Under the pieces are notes generated by a model. The model was not told the origin of the DNA, did not search any database, and saw nothing but the letters and a program-made list of their open reading frames with translations. Source: CALZBJ01 sp945619025 (lineage in GTDB: Bacteria > Pseudomonadota > Gammaproteobacteria > Cardiobacteriales > Wohlfahrtiimonadaceae). Taken from it: a stretch of 47,149 nucleotides of DNA. Within the stretch, counting starts at the first letter, position 1. Each line of letters opens with the position of its first letter. Positions 17,625-27,095 of this stretch are shown here, piece after piece. The stretch covers positions 1 to 47,149 of the forward strand of contig CALZBJ010000014.1 in assembly GCA_945619025.1 (NCBI GenBank), written 5' to 3'. The position numbers and the translations under genes were made by a program.

Positions 17625-17655
17625 GATTTGTTTACGATAATAACTAAGACATTTT

Positions 17656-20600
17656 ATGGATATTGCCACCGAGCTTAAAAAATTAGAGCAACTGCTTCCT
17701 CACACTGAAACGAAAGATCGTTACTTTTTAGAACGCGATCTTAAGCGGGCGATGCGTGATAATCATCGGGAGATGGATGAAGCGCTGATCTCGCTGAAAG
17801 AGCGAATTGTTAGCTCGGCGGAGCGGGTGTTATTGCGCCAAAAAAATGTGCCGAAAATCACTTATGATGATGCGCTTCCCATCGCGGAAAAGCGTGAGAT
17901 TATCAAAGAGGCGTTAAACGAGCATCAGGTGGTGATTGTCTGCGGGGAAACGGGCTCCGGGAAAACCACTCAGCTTGCGAAGATGTGCCTTGAACTTGGG
18001 TTTGGCGCGCGTGGATTAATTGGGCATACTCAACCTCGGCGAATTGCCGCTCACTCGGTGGCCTCGCGCATTGCGGAAGAGCTTGATCGTCCCCTCGGGG
18101 AATTTGTCGGCTATAAGATGCGTTTTAATGATAAAACCGCAGACGATACCGTTATTAAACTGATGACCGACGGGATTTTACTCACGGAACTCTCCCGCGA
18201 TCGCTATCTCAATCAGTATGAGGTCTTAATTATTGACGAGGCGCACGAACGTAGCCTCAATATCGATTTTTTACTCGGTATTTTAAAGAATATTTTGCCA
18301 CGCCGGCCGGATCTTAAGTTGATCATTACCTCGGCAACCATCGACCCTGAGAAGTTTTCTAACTATTTTGGCGGTGCGAAAAAAGCGCCAATTATTGAAG
18401 TTTCAGGGCGAACTTATCCCGTTGAGATGCGCTATCGTCCTCTTTTGGAGATGGATGGTGGGAAAGATTCTGATGAAAAAGATCTCAATGAGGGAATTAT
18501 TGATGCGGTGCGCGAGCTTTCGCAAGAAGGGCGCGGGGATATTCTCGTCTTTTTATCCGGTGAACGGGAGATTCGGGAGGCGGCTGATGAGCTTCGCCGA
18601 GAATTTGCCAGTTATTATGAGATTTTGCCGCTCTTTTCACGCTTAGGCCAAGCAGAGCAATCGCGGATTTTCCGCCCGGGCAATCGTCCTCGAATTGTTT
18701 TGTCCACCAACGTTGCCGAAACCTCGCTCACTGTACCGGGCATTAAATATGTGATCGATTCGGGCGTTGCACGGATTAGCCGATATAATCCCACCTCGCG
18801 CTTACAAAGTCTGCTCGTTGAGCCGATCGCAAGAGCCTCCGCCGATCAGCGTGCCGGGCGGTGCGGGCGAGTGAGTGAAGGGATCTGTATTCGTCTCTTT
18901 AGTGAGGAGGATTTTGAGAGTCGCCCTGAGTTTTTAGACCCTGAGATTTTACGCACCCATTTAGCCTCGGTGATTTTACAGATGGGGCATCTTCGCCTTG
19001 GCGATCCGGAAGCGTTTCCCTTTATTGAAGCGCCTGAAACGCGCCAAATTCGGGAAGGATTTCGCACGCTGCGTGAGCTTCGAGCGGTGCGCCATAATGG
19101 CACATTAACAAGGCTCGGGAATGATCTTGCGCGCCTACCGATCGATCCACGCTTTGGGGCAATGCTCCTTGACGGGGTAAAACGAGGCGTTGGCCATGAA
19201 TTACTGGTGCTCGTTGCGATGATGTCGATCCAAGATCCGCGCGAACGTCCCCTTGAATTTCAGCAACAGGCTGATGAAAAACATCGTCTCTTTAAAGAGC
19301 CTCATTCTGATTTTATTAGCTTTTTAAATCTCTGGACCTGGTATCAATCCTACGCGGTAAACAGCTCGCAATCACAGCTGCGTAAACTGTGCCGCCAGTA
19401 TTTTTTAAACTTCATGCGCATGCGCGAATGGTACGATCTCTATCGCCAAATTGAAGGATTGCTGAAATCGATGAAACTCTCGATTAATCCTTTCCCAACG
19501 GTAAAAAAAGAGGTGAGTAAAAACAGACGTGGCACTGGTAAGAGCAATAGTAAAAGTAATAAAAACTCAGAAAATGACGAATTTAGATTCCCGAGTTTTT
19601 CAGAAGATCTGATTCATCAGTCGCTCCTTGTGGGCCTTCTCGATCAGATCGGGATGATTGGCGATGATAAAACGTATACGGGCCCCAATAATCGTAAATT
19701 TAAGATTTTTCCTGGCTCGTTTCTCTTTAAAAAGCCGCCGAAATGGGTGATGGCGATGGAGATTGTGGAAACCTCCCAAGTCTACGCGCGCACCTGTGGG
19801 GTCATTGATCCCGCGTGGCTTGAATCGATCGCAGATCATCTCATTAAAAAACAATATAGCGAGCCTCATTGGAGCAAAACCCAAGGGCAGGCGGCTGCGT
19901 ATGAAACGCTCCTACTGTTTGGGCTTCCCGTTGTGGCTAATCGCCAAATTAGCTACGGGAAAGTCGCGCCTGAACTCTCCCGCGAGCTGATGATTCGTGA
20001 AGGGCTCGTGGAAGGGGAGATCAATATTCGTGCGCCGTTTTATCGTAAAAATAGCAAGGTGATTGAAGATGTTGAGCTGATGGAGGAAAAAACCCGTCGC
20101 CGCGACATCTTAGTGGAGGAGTGGCAACTTTTTGAGTGGTATACCAAGCGTATTCCCGCCGATTGTTACTCCGTTGCCGCCCTTGAAAAATGGTGTAAAA
20201 CGCCGAGCAATAATGATTCGCTCATCTTAACGAAAGCCGATATTTTAGCTCGTGATGATGCGCTCAATCTCGAAGATTTCCCTGAAACGGTGCAGTTTAA
20301 TCAATTAACCTTAAACGCGCTCTATCTGTTTGATCCGTCCAATGAATCCGATGGAATGACGCTCTTGGTGCCGCTTGCCGCGCTCAATCTGCTCGATAAA
20401 ACGCGCCTTGATTGGTTGGTACGAGGGCTGATTGAAGAAAAGGTGGTGGAGATTATGCGCACCATGCCGCGCGCGTTACGCCGAAATTTTGTTCCGCTTC
20501 CTAATGTGGCGGCCGAGATGGTGGAGCGCCTCGAATTTGGTGAGGGGAATCTCTATTATCAAATCGCCGACTTTTTAACCAAACGTTCCGGCATTACCAT

Positions 20601-21762
20601 CGAACCGCATAATTTTAATGAAGAGGCATTGCCGCGCCATCTGCGTATGAATATTCGTGTGATCGATACTGGCGGTAAAACCTTGGGCGAGAGCCGTGAT
20701 CTCAATGAACTGCGGGAAACCTTTAAAGCAAAAGCGGCCTCAGCGTTCCAAACGCTTGTAGAAAAGGGCAAGCCGAAAGTCAAAGTGCGCAAAACTCGCG
20801 GGAAATCCGGCGAGGAATATGGTGCGCATCACCATCAAGCGGGCGCTCAAAACGCATCCGATACCCATCTTCCGGATCATGATACGGCGCTTGACCCCAA
20901 TAGTTGGGCGCTGGAAAAATCGGTTAGTTTTAATCGTAATGGCATCCAATTGATGGGCTATCCTGCGCTCGTTCTTAAAAAAGATCAGCTTAAAATGGAG
21001 CTCTGCGACCGGGAAGCGGTGGCGGAGCAGAAGCATCTCACCACGCTGATTGAACTGAGCCTCAATGCACTTAGTGAGCAGATTAAATATCTTCGCCGTC
21101 AATGGCCGCAGTTTGGGAAATTGGCATTGATGTTTCGCCCGGTTGGCAGTGAAGAGGCACTCCGTGAAGATCTCATGCGCGCGGTGATTAAAGATGGCTT
21201 TGAGGCAAATGAATTGCCCCGTGATGCGAAAACGTTTAACAATATTGTGGAGCGTCTTCGCCGTGAAATTGTGAAAAACGCCACCGACTTAAGCGGGTTA
21301 ATTATCGATATTTTTGAGCGCTATAAAACTGTGCGCGAGACGCTAAATACGCTTCACCCGATGAATAAAGCGATGATTGAACGGGAGATTAAAACCCATC
21401 TCGATCGCTTAATCTATGTGGACTTTATCAGCCAAACGCCGCGGGAATGGCGCTTACAAATTCCTCGATATTTAGAGGCGATGGCCATTCGAGTCGAGCG
21501 ATTCCCACAAAATGTGAATCGTGATAAAGCGCAACACGCGGTGCTTGAATCCCATTGGCAAAACTATCAAAAAGCGCGGGAATTCTTTAAAAATCGTGAA
21601 GAGCTTTACGGCGCGGTGGAAGAGTATCGTTGGATGATTGAAGAGATGGCGGTCTCCTTTTTTGCCCAACCGATGAAAACGGTGATTACCGTCTCTGAAA
21701 AGCGACTTAAAAAGGCGTGGGAAGCGATTGAACTGGTGATTAAAAATAGTGATTATCGTTAA
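17656..21762 (+). CDS. hrpA: ATP-dependent RNA helicase HrpA
   Basis: This 1368-aa DEAH/RHA helicase is slightly longer than E. coli HrpA (1300 aa). Walker A GETGSGKT is at 97-104, DEAH at 194-197, SAT in TSATID near 225, and QRAGRCGRV near 400. Helicase-associated and OB-fold regions follow, then a long C-terminal half of the HrpA type. Two low-complexity insertions account for the extra length: a Lys/Ser/Asn-rich linker near residue 620 (KSNSKSNKN) and a His/Asp-rich one near 1060. HrpA has been linked to fimbrial mRNA processing and to rescue of stalled ribosomes. The ribosome site is weak (ACTAAGAC upstream). It is monocistronic by appearance. Confidence 0.95.
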   Translation: MDIATELKKLEQLLPHTETKDRYFLERDLKRAMRDNHREMDEALISLKERIVSSAERVLLRQKNVPKITYDDALPIAEKREIIKEALNEHQVVIVCGETGSGKTTQLAKMCLELGFGARGLIGHTQPRRIAAHSVASRIAEELDRPLGEFVGYKMRFNDKTADDTVIKLMTDGILLTELSRDRYLNQYEVLIIDEAHERSLNIDFLLGILKNILPRRPDLKLIITSATIDPEKFSNYFGGAKKAPIIEVSGRTYPVEMRYRPLLEMDGGKDSDEKDLNEGIIDAVRELSQEGRGDILVFLSGEREIREAADELRREFASYYEILPLFSRLGQAEQSRIFRPGNRPRIVLSTNVAETSLTVPGIKYVIDSGVARISRYNPTSRLQSLLVEPIARASADQRAGRCGRVSEGICIRLFSEEDFESRPEFLDPEILRTHLASVILQMGHLRLGDPEAFPFIEAPETRQIREGFRTLRELRAVRHNGTLTRLGNDLARLPIDPRFGAMLLDGVKRGVGHELLVLVAMMSIQDPRERPLEFQQQADEKHRLFKEPHSDFISFLNLWTWYQSYAVNSSQSQLRKLCRQYFLNFMRMREWYDLYRQIEGLLKSMKLSINPFPTVKKEVSKNRRGTGKSNSKSNKNSENDEFRFPSFSEDLIHQSLLVGLLDQIGMIGDDKTYTGPNNRKFKIFPGSFLFKKPPKWVMAMEIVETSQVYARTCGVIDPAWLESIADHLIKKQYSEPHWSKTQGQAAAYETLLLFGLPVVANRQISYGKVAPELSRELMIREGLVEGEINIRAPFYRKNSKVIEDVELMEEKTRRRDILVEEWQLFEWYTKRIPADCYSVAALEKWCKTPSNNDSLILTKADILARDDALNLEDFPETVQFNQLTLNALYLFDPSNESDGMTLLVPLAALNLLDKTRLDWLVRGLIEEKVVEIMRTMPRALRRNFVPLPNVAAEMVERLEFGEGNLYYQIADFLTKRSGITIEPHNFNEEALPRHLRMNIRVIDTGGKTLGESRDLNELRETFKAKAASAFQTLVEKGKPKVKVRKTRGKSGEEYGAHHHQAGAQNASDTHLPDHDTALDPNSWALEKSVSFNRNGIQLMGYPALVLKKDQLKMELCDREAVAEQKHLTTLIELSLNALSEQIKYLRRQWPQFGKLALMFRPVGSEEALREDLMRAVIKDGFEANELPRDAKTFNNIVERLRREIVKNATDLSGLIIDIFERYKTVRETLNTLHPMNKAMIEREIKTHLDRLIYVDFISQTPREWRLQIPRYLEAMAIRVERFPQNVNRDKAQHAVLESHWQNYQKAREFFKNREELYGAVEEYRWMIEEMAVSFFAQPMKTVITVSEKRLKKAWEAIELVIKNSDYR

Positions 21763-21879
21763 GGAATCCTGATGATGTAGTGCAGGATCGACAATACTTA
21801 AGGAGAGGATAGGAGGCACCAAGACGCAAAAGCATGGCAAAGATCAAAGGATCGATGCAGCGCCGGTGTATATTAAAGT

Positions 21880-22518
21880 ATGGATCTATTTTCGTGGTTG
21901 GAACTCATCTTTATTGACTATGGATACGTCGCCGTATTCATCGTTTTACTGCTGTGCGGATTTGGGGTTCCGATCCCGGAAGATGTGACGCTGGTGGCAG
22001 GCGGAGTGATCGCAGGACTCGGGCACGCAAACCCGCATTTTATGGTGGTTGTCGGCCTTGCCGGTGTCTTAATTGGCGATGGGGTGATGTTTCTCGCCGG
22101 GCGCATCTTTGGCTATCGGATTTTACGGCTAAAATGGGTGGCGCGGATTATCACGCGAAAACGCTATATTCGCATTAAAGCGCTCTTTACCAAATATGGC
22201 AATTGGGTGCTCTTTATTGCTCGCTTTCTCCCAGGGTTACGCACGCCGATCTATATCACCTCCGGCATCACACGCCGTGTTTCCATTATGCAATTTTTGA
22301 TTATGGATGGACTCGCTGCGCTCATATCGGTGCCGGTGTGGATCTATCTAGGCGTCTTTGGGGCTGAAAATATTGACTGGCTTGAGCATAAAATCCATCA
22401 ATTTCAGGTGGGAATTTTTGTACTTTTAGGCATCGGCGCTCTTATTTTAGGTTATATAATCTGGCGAAAATATCGCGCGAAAAAGCTCGCAAAACTCGAG
22501 AAGAAGCCCGCCGAGTAA
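21880..22518 (+). CDS. DedA/VTT-family membrane protein
   Basis: This 212-aa inner-membrane protein belongs to the DedA (SNARE-associated/VTT) family. Members act as lipid transporters, including recycling of undecaprenyl phosphate across the membrane, and support membrane-potential homeostasis. The early GFGVPIPEDVTL block with its acidic residues and the later ARFLPGLRTPIYITSG block with its arginine are family marks. About four to five hydrophobic segments are visible, and the C-terminus is lysine-rich and cytosolic. It starts 117 bp after hrpA on the same strand. Which paralogue it represents cannot be told from the sequence, so no symbol is given. Confidence 0.88.
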   Translation: MDLFSWLELIFIDYGYVAVFIVLLLCGFGVPIPEDVTLVAGGVIAGLGHANPHFMVVVGLAGVLIGDGVMFLAGRIFGYRILRLKWVARIITRKRYIRIKALFTKYGNWVLFIARFLPGLRTPIYITSGITRRVSIMQFLIMDGLAALISVPVWIYLGVFGAENIDWLEHKIHQFQVGIFVLLGIGALILGYIIWRKYRAKKLAKLEKKPAE

Positions 22519-22531
22519 TCCTTTATAAGTA

Positions 22532-22559
22532 TTGTAAGTTACGATAGTTACTCTATAAT
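22532..22559 (+). promoter_or_regulatory. Promoter of the GNAT gene
   Basis: TTGTAA (22532-22537) and a perfect TATAAT (22554-22559) are 16 bp apart, about 50 bp upstream of the acetyltransferase start. Confidence 0.65.
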
Positions 22560-22610
22560 GGGGTGATAGTTATTGTTTGTTACTAAATCGTTACGGAAAA
22601 AGGAGATCTT

Positions 22611-23105
22611 ATGACGATATTAATCTCGAAGGCTCATTGTGATATCCGTGAAATTGCGAAGCCCGACCAAAGCCATTATGAGCTATTACTCGATGCCGAT
22701 CCGCTTAAAGCCAGTGTGAATGAGGCGCTCTCGATCGGAAAACTCTTTGCGCTTTATCATGAAGAGGAGCTCGTGGGCGTTCTAATTTTAGCGCCTAGAG
22801 CCCATGAGAAGGGCGTGCTTGAGATTATGAATATTGCGGTTTTAGAAGCCTATCGCCGCTCAGGTCTTGCAACGCTTTTAATTGAATATGCCATTAATGA
22901 AGCGATCGCCGAGGGGTATGATTCGCTCTTAGTCGGCACCGGCAACTCGAGCTTTGGGGCGCAGGCACTCTACCAAAAAATGGGCTTTCGGATTGATGGA
23001 ATCGAGCTCAATTACTTTGTCGAGCAATATCCCTTTAAAATTATTGAAAATGGGATCTTATGCCAAGACCGAATTAATCTGCGCTACCTAATTAAAGAAG
23101 ATTAA
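22611..23105 (+). CDS. GNAT-family N-acetyltransferase
   Basis: This 164-aa protein has the GNAT fold. Strand 4 is LEIMNIAVLEAYR, and the acetyl-CoA-binding loop is RRSGLATLL near residue 82. NSSFGAQALYQKMGF is the usual C-terminal helix and strand. A strong ribosome site, AAAGGAGATC, precedes the ATG and a good promoter lies upstream, so it forms its own unit. The acceptor substrate cannot be predicted. Confidence 0.85.
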   Translation: MTILISKAHCDIREIAKPDQSHYELLLDADPLKASVNEALSIGKLFALYHEEELVGVLILAPRAHEKGVLEIMNIAVLEAYRRSGLATLLIEYAINEAIAEGYDSLLVGTGNSSFGAQALYQKMGFRIDGIELNYFVEQYPFKIIENGILCQDRINLRYLIKED

Positions 23106-23214
23106 AGCAGATTAAGATGAATTAACGCCCGTTGCGGCAAATAAAAAAGTAAATAAGCGTTGCTTTTTTTATAAAACAGCGTATGATTCCTCCTTTCCTC
23201 ATCGCCCAGTGAAT

Positions 23215-23351
23215 TCATAATGTGAGATTATGAGCTAAGTGTACTTGACACTTAAGAGTAGTATCCGGTCGATGTTTCTTCTGACCGAGAATGATCAAGC
23301 ACATTCCAAGCTTATAAAAGGCGACCTTAGCAATAAGGCCGATATTTTTTT
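23215..23351 (+). promoter_or_regulatory. Highly structured leader of the DEAD-box helicase gene
   Basis: Four inverted repeats follow one another: TCATAAT/ATTATGA (23215-23233), TAAGTGT/ACACTTA (about 23236-23254), CGGTC/GACCG (about 23266-23286), and CCTTA-GCAA-TAAGG (about 23325-23338). A T7 run follows the last, ending at the ATG. The only ribosome-site-like AAGG is in the 3' arm of the last hairpin, so folding would hide it. A perfect TTGACA lies at 23245-23250, but no good -10 follows it. Confidence 0.5.
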
Positions 23352-25082
23352 ATGTTTTCAAAATTAAATCTCCATCCTACGTTACTCGAAGCTGTGGCAA
23401 AAATGGGGTATAACGAACCAACAGAGGTTCAAAATAAAGTTGTGCCGGTTGCAATGGGCGGCGCAGATGTGATGGTAAGTAGCCAGACCGGTAGCGGTAA
23501 AACGGCTGCGTTTTTATTACCCACATTACACCAAATTTTAACAGAAGAGAGTGATTCTACTTCTGGCGATTCACAATCTCGTCCACGTCGTGGTCGCGGA
23601 GATCGTGAGCGCATGCAAGTTGCAAAACCCAAAGCAATCGTCATGTGCCCAACGCGTGAACTCGCACTTCAGGTCTCTAAAGAAGCCATTTTATTAAAAG
23701 GCGATAGCCGTAACCTCCGCATTGCAACTGTGGTCGGTGGTATGCCTTATCGTCGTCAAATTAAAGAGCTGCAAAATGTCGCGCTTGTGGTGGCAACGCC
23801 GGGCCGTCTTTTAGATCTATATAATCAAAATGCGATTAACTTTGATGATGTACGTTTCTTCATCGCTGACGAAGCAGACCGTATGCTTGATATGGGCTTC
23901 TCAGATGATATTAAAGCGATTCATACAGCGTGTCGTAACGTTAATCAAACCTTAATGTTCTCAGCAACATTCCCACGTAAAGTGATGGATTTAGCGGAAA
24001 GCATGATGGATCATCCAGTTCGTGTTGAACTTGCGATGAAAGATAATATTAATCCAAAAATCGAACAGCTTTTAAACTGGGCTGACGGTAAAGAGCATCA
24101 ACGTAAAATTTTACGTCATTGGCTTGATGATGAAGCGATTGACCAAGCGGTGGTTTTCGCACCAACGCAAAAAGAGAGTGAAGAGATTGCCGATGAACTT
24201 CGTGATGAAGGTGTATCTGCAAGCTTCTTACATGGTGGTTTACCGCAAAATGTGCGTAATCGCCGTTTAGATGATCTTCGCCGTGGTCGTACTAAAATCT
24301 TAATCGCAACCGACGTTGCAGCGCGCGGGATTGACGTTGCGTCGATCACTCACGTGATTAACATCGGTCTTCCTCGTAAAGCAGAAGATTATGTGCATCG
24401 TATCGGTCGTACTGGCCGTGCGGGTCGTAGCGGTGTTGCGGTAACGATTCTTCATCATAAAGATGGTCGTCTTCTTTCAGAAGTGACCCGTTTTATCGAT
24501 CAAGAGATTGAAGCGAATGTAATCGAAGGCTTAGAGCCCCATAAAACCCCTTCAATGGGTGGTAATGGCGGCGGAAAAGGTCGCGGTCGTTCACGCCGTA
24601 ATAGTAGCGGTGGTGGTCGTCGTAGCGAAGGCCGTAATGATGAGCGCCGTGAAAGCCGTGGCCGTCGTGATTTTTCTGAGTCACGTGGTGAGCGCGGTGG
24701 ACGTAACGAGCGCAGTAATGATCGTAACGAACGTTTCAGCCGTGACCGTAATGATCGTAACAACCGTAATGACCGTTTTGAAGCGCGTGGCGATCGTGAT
24801 AATCGTCGCGGCAGTGGCGAAGGTCGTCGTGAGCGTGCAGCACACAATGAACGTGGCTTTGAAGCCCGTCGTGGTGGCAGCAGCAATAATCAAGGTGAGC
24901 GTAGCTTCGGCGGTGGTCGTGGCCGTTCTGATCGCAATGAACGCGGTCAATTCTCAGAGCGTCGCGATAATGATAATAATCGTGGCGAACGTCGTACTCG
25001 TCGTGATAGCGAAGGCGGCAGTTTCAAAGCAAAACGTAACTTTGATAACGCAAAACCACGCCGTTCACGTCACGCAGGTTAG
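23352..25082 (+). CDS. DEAD-box ATP-dependent RNA helicase with long RGG-like tail
   Basis: This 576-aa protein has a complete DEAD-box core: Q motif near 25, Walker A SQTGSGKT (44-51), PTRELA (100-105), DEAD (173-176), SAT (204-206) and HRIGRTGRAGR near 360. A basic insertion (about 65-92) separates motifs I and Ia. From about residue 400 the tail is disordered in appearance and dominated by Arg, Gly, Asn, Ser and Glu, with RGGR, NDRNERF and GRRE-like units. Such tails bind RNA and can promote condensates. It fits the RhlE/DeaD group used in ribosome assembly and cold adaptation, but I cannot choose the member. No good ribosome site precedes the ATG, and the leader is structured. Confidence 0.92.
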   Translation: MFSKLNLHPTLLEAVAKMGYNEPTEVQNKVVPVAMGGADVMVSSQTGSGKTAAFLLPTLHQILTEESDSTSGDSQSRPRRGRGDRERMQVAKPKAIVMCPTRELALQVSKEAILLKGDSRNLRIATVVGGMPYRRQIKELQNVALVVATPGRLLDLYNQNAINFDDVRFFIADEADRMLDMGFSDDIKAIHTACRNVNQTLMFSATFPRKVMDLAESMMDHPVRVELAMKDNINPKIEQLLNWADGKEHQRKILRHWLDDEAIDQAVVFAPTQKESEEIADELRDEGVSASFLHGGLPQNVRNRRLDDLRRGRTKILIATDVAARGIDVASITHVINIGLPRKAEDYVHRIGRTGRAGRSGVAVTILHHKDGRLLSEVTRFIDQEIEANVIEGLEPHKTPSMGGNGGGKGRGRSRRNSSGGGRRSEGRNDERRESRGRRDFSESRGERGGRNERSNDRNERFSRDRNDRNNRNDRFEARGDRDNRRGSGEGRRERAAHNERGFEARRGGSSNNQGERSFGGGRGRSDRNERGQFSERRDNDNNRGERRTRRDSEGGSFKAKRNFDNAKPRRSRHAG

Positions 25083-25148
25083 TAGTTAATTTAATCAAAT
25101 TAATTAAATCAATAAAATCGCCCTGATCAACTATTGAAAGGGTCGATC

Positions 25149-25182
25149 AAAAGCCTAGGCTCATTAGAGTCTAGGCTTTTTT
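25149..25182 (+). terminator. Strong terminator after the DEAD-box gene
   Basis: A 14-bp stem (25149-25162 with 25167-25180, one G-U) around ATTA contains AAAAGCCTAG/CTAGGCTTTT and ends in TTTTTT. It lies 66 bp after the stop. Confidence 0.93.
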
Positions 25183-25286
25183 GTTGCCTACCAATTATCG
25201 GGCATCTTTGATGCAAATCGTATAGAGCTGTTAAGAGTTTGATAGCATGAATGTTTCTGCCATATTAACGACTAAAGAGTATTAAA

Positions 25287-26357
25287 ATGACGAAGATAGA
25301 TGCGATCAAAGAGCGGCTGAAAACCACAGTCGTTCCACCTTTTTTAGGACTTCTGTTTATAGTGCTCATTATGGATGGGGGCGTTTTTTGGTCGGTTGGA
25401 GTGTTACTATTTGTGATATTTGCGGTGGCAGTATCGTCTTATATCAATCTATTTACCGCACTGAGTGATCCATTTCATCGTCTAACGAAACCGCAAGGTG
25501 ACACTCATCTATTCGCGCCCGAGGCAATATCAGATATTTATACAAGAGTGGAGGTCGAGGGGAGCCCCAAAAATCCCGATGAGCCTGCTAACAGTGTCAT
25601 CATCAAAGGATATATTGAGATGAGCGATCGTGATTCTGAATCGCGTGCATTAAGTAAACCCTTTGTCTATTTCGCGAGCAATGTCGATAGTTACTACGAT
25701 TCAGAAGATTTTTGCATCAATGATGGCACGGGGCGGATCTACCTTAAAAAAGAGACGGAGATTACGCTCCATGCACCGTTTGAATTTTCTCAAGTCCTCA
25801 AAGAGGGCGATCCAGTTTATGCGATGGGCGTGCCGATTTTAGAGAAAAACAGGCTATTTTTAACGGGGAAAAAGGATAAAAAGAGAGTGATGATCGAGCC
25901 TGAACTCCCCTATAGCGTGCGTCTTCAGCGAGCACAAGATCAGAAAACACTGATGCGGAGTGGGCTCATACTATTAGTGGGAATCATCATGGCATTTGTA
26001 GGCATTGCAATGGGGGCGGGAACCCGAGTCGGATCGGACGGAGTCGATATGTTCGTCAACATATTTTTGATGTTAGTATACATTTTTTCAGGATTAATAT
26101 TCCTATGGATGATTTCGCTGATTGCAAGTCTCACCAAAGAGCGATCGAAATGGCGCTACGCATACAAAATAATAAATTATGGCTGGATACTCGGGATAGT
26201 AACCAATATTTTTGGCATCATGGTTAATGCCTCCGTGTATTATCTATTAATCGGCTTAGGGGGCGCTTTTATCACAAGCTTTATCATCTCGGTGAACTAT
26301 TTTGATTTTATTATACGGGTTATCGATAAGCCGTATTATCGAGAGGCCAATAAGTAA
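25287..26357 (+). CDS. Integral membrane protein of unknown function
   Basis: This 356-aa protein is not one I recognise with confidence. Two hydrophobic segments lie at about 16-35 and 36-55, then a soluble stretch of about 165 residues (56-222) ending in a basic region. Four more likely membrane segments follow at about 226-246, 258-280, 297-317 and 319-343. The soluble part, with YFASNVDSYYDSED and LKEGDPVYAMGVP, recalls the GIDE/MUL1-type domain found between two membrane anchors, but the similarity is weak. The gene stands alone between a strong terminator and a convergent LOG gene. Confidence 0.7.
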   Translation: MTKIDAIKERLKTTVVPPFLGLLFIVLIMDGGVFWSVGVLLFVIFAVAVSSYINLFTALSDPFHRLTKPQGDTHLFAPEAISDIYTRVEVEGSPKNPDEPANSVIIKGYIEMSDRDSESRALSKPFVYFASNVDSYYDSEDFCINDGTGRIYLKKETEITLHAPFEFSQVLKEGDPVYAMGVPILEKNRLFLTGKKDKKRVMIEPELPYSVRLQRAQDQKTLMRSGLILLVGIIMAFVGIAMGAGTRVGSDGVDMFVNIFLMLVYIFSGLIFLWMISLIASLTKERSKWRYAYKIINYGWILGIVTNIFGIMVNASVYYLLIGLGGAFITSFIISVNYFDFIIRVIDKPYYREANK

Positions 26358-26411
26358 ATGCCCTTGGGAGATGAGGTTTTAGAGTAGCTCAACTCCCAAA
26401 AGCAATATATC

Positions 26412-26999
26412 CTACTTCTTCAAATAACTGGGGTCTTGCCATTTTGAAGTGAAGTGGGGCGCATAGTGGGCCATTTTAGTTAACAGGACTTCAGGATCGG
26501 CATCGCTCTCAAAGAGGGAGAGATTCGATTCGGGCATAAATTTTTGCGCGATGATGCTCTTAATGCAGGTCACAAGCGGATCGTAAAAACCTGAGATATT
26601 TAGCAGGCCCGTAGGTTTATGGTGGAGTTTTAATTGCGAAGCGGAGAGTACTTCAAAGAGCTCTTCGAGCGTACCAATCCCGCCGGGCATTGCGATAAAT
26701 CCATCGGAAAGCTCCATCATTTTGGCTTTACGGGTGACCATATCGGGGGTGACGATTAGTTCAGTCACGCCTTCGTGGGCCACTTCCATCTCTTTTAAAA
26801 AGGTTGGAATCACGCCGATCACTTTGCCGCCATGATCAAGCACCGAATCGGCCACCGCGCCCATGAGCCCAATTGCGCCGCCCCCGTAAACCAGGGTAAT
26901 CTCTTTTTCAGCCATCGCTTTTCCAAGCGCTTTAGCACCGGCTAAATAGTTGGGGTCTTCCCCTAAATTCGATCCGCAATATACGGCGATCTGTTTCAT
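26412..26999 (-). CDS. LOG-family protein (nucleoside 5'-monophosphate phosphoribohydrolase)
   Basis: This 195-aa protein belongs to the LOG family. Members cleave the ribose phosphate from nucleotide monophosphates, including cytokinin forms, and some act as lysine-decarboxylase-like or PpnN-like nucleosidases. VYGGGAIGLMG (near 35-45) and the catalytic PGGIGTLEELFE (near 102-113) are diagnostic. I start it at ATG 26999 because the protein then begins MKQIAVYCGSN and AGGAGAG lies just upstream. The open frame to 27059 is not family sequence. A terminator separates it from cysS-ybeD upstream. Confidence 0.88.
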   Translation of the reverse strand: MKQIAVYCGSNLGEDPNYLAGAKALGKAMAEKEITLVYGGGAIGLMGAVADSVLDHGGKVIGVIPTFLKEMEVAHEGVTELIVTPDMVTRKAKMMELSDGFIAMPGGIGTLEELFEVLSASQLKLHHKPTGLLNISGFYDPLVTCIKSIIAQKFMPESNLSLFESDADPEVLLTKMAHYAPHFTSKWQDPSYLKK

Positions 27000-27042
27000 G
27001 TTGCTCTCCTTGCAAGAATCAAGAATGGATGGAATTAAACAA

Positions 27043-27075
27043 AAAAAGAGACCGATCACAGGATGGCCTCTTTTT
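27043..27075 (-). terminator. Terminator between ybeD and the LOG gene
   Basis: AAAAAGAG..CC (27043-27053) pairs with GG..CTCTTTTT (27065-27075) with one mismatch. On the minus strand the stem is followed by a long T run, the right orientation to end the cysS-ybeD transcript. Confidence 0.8.
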
Positions 27076-27095
27076 AAATCATTAAAATTTAAGGG

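Noticed and set aside
23245..23250. Perfect TTGACA as the promoter of the DEAD-box gene
   Set aside because: No acceptable -10 hexamer lies 15-19 bp downstream, so it is not listed as a promoter.
24559..25089. Valine/alanine-rich open frame over the helicase tail
   Set aside because: It is a frame shadow of the Arg/Gly-rich tail codons; no ribosome site and an unnatural composition.
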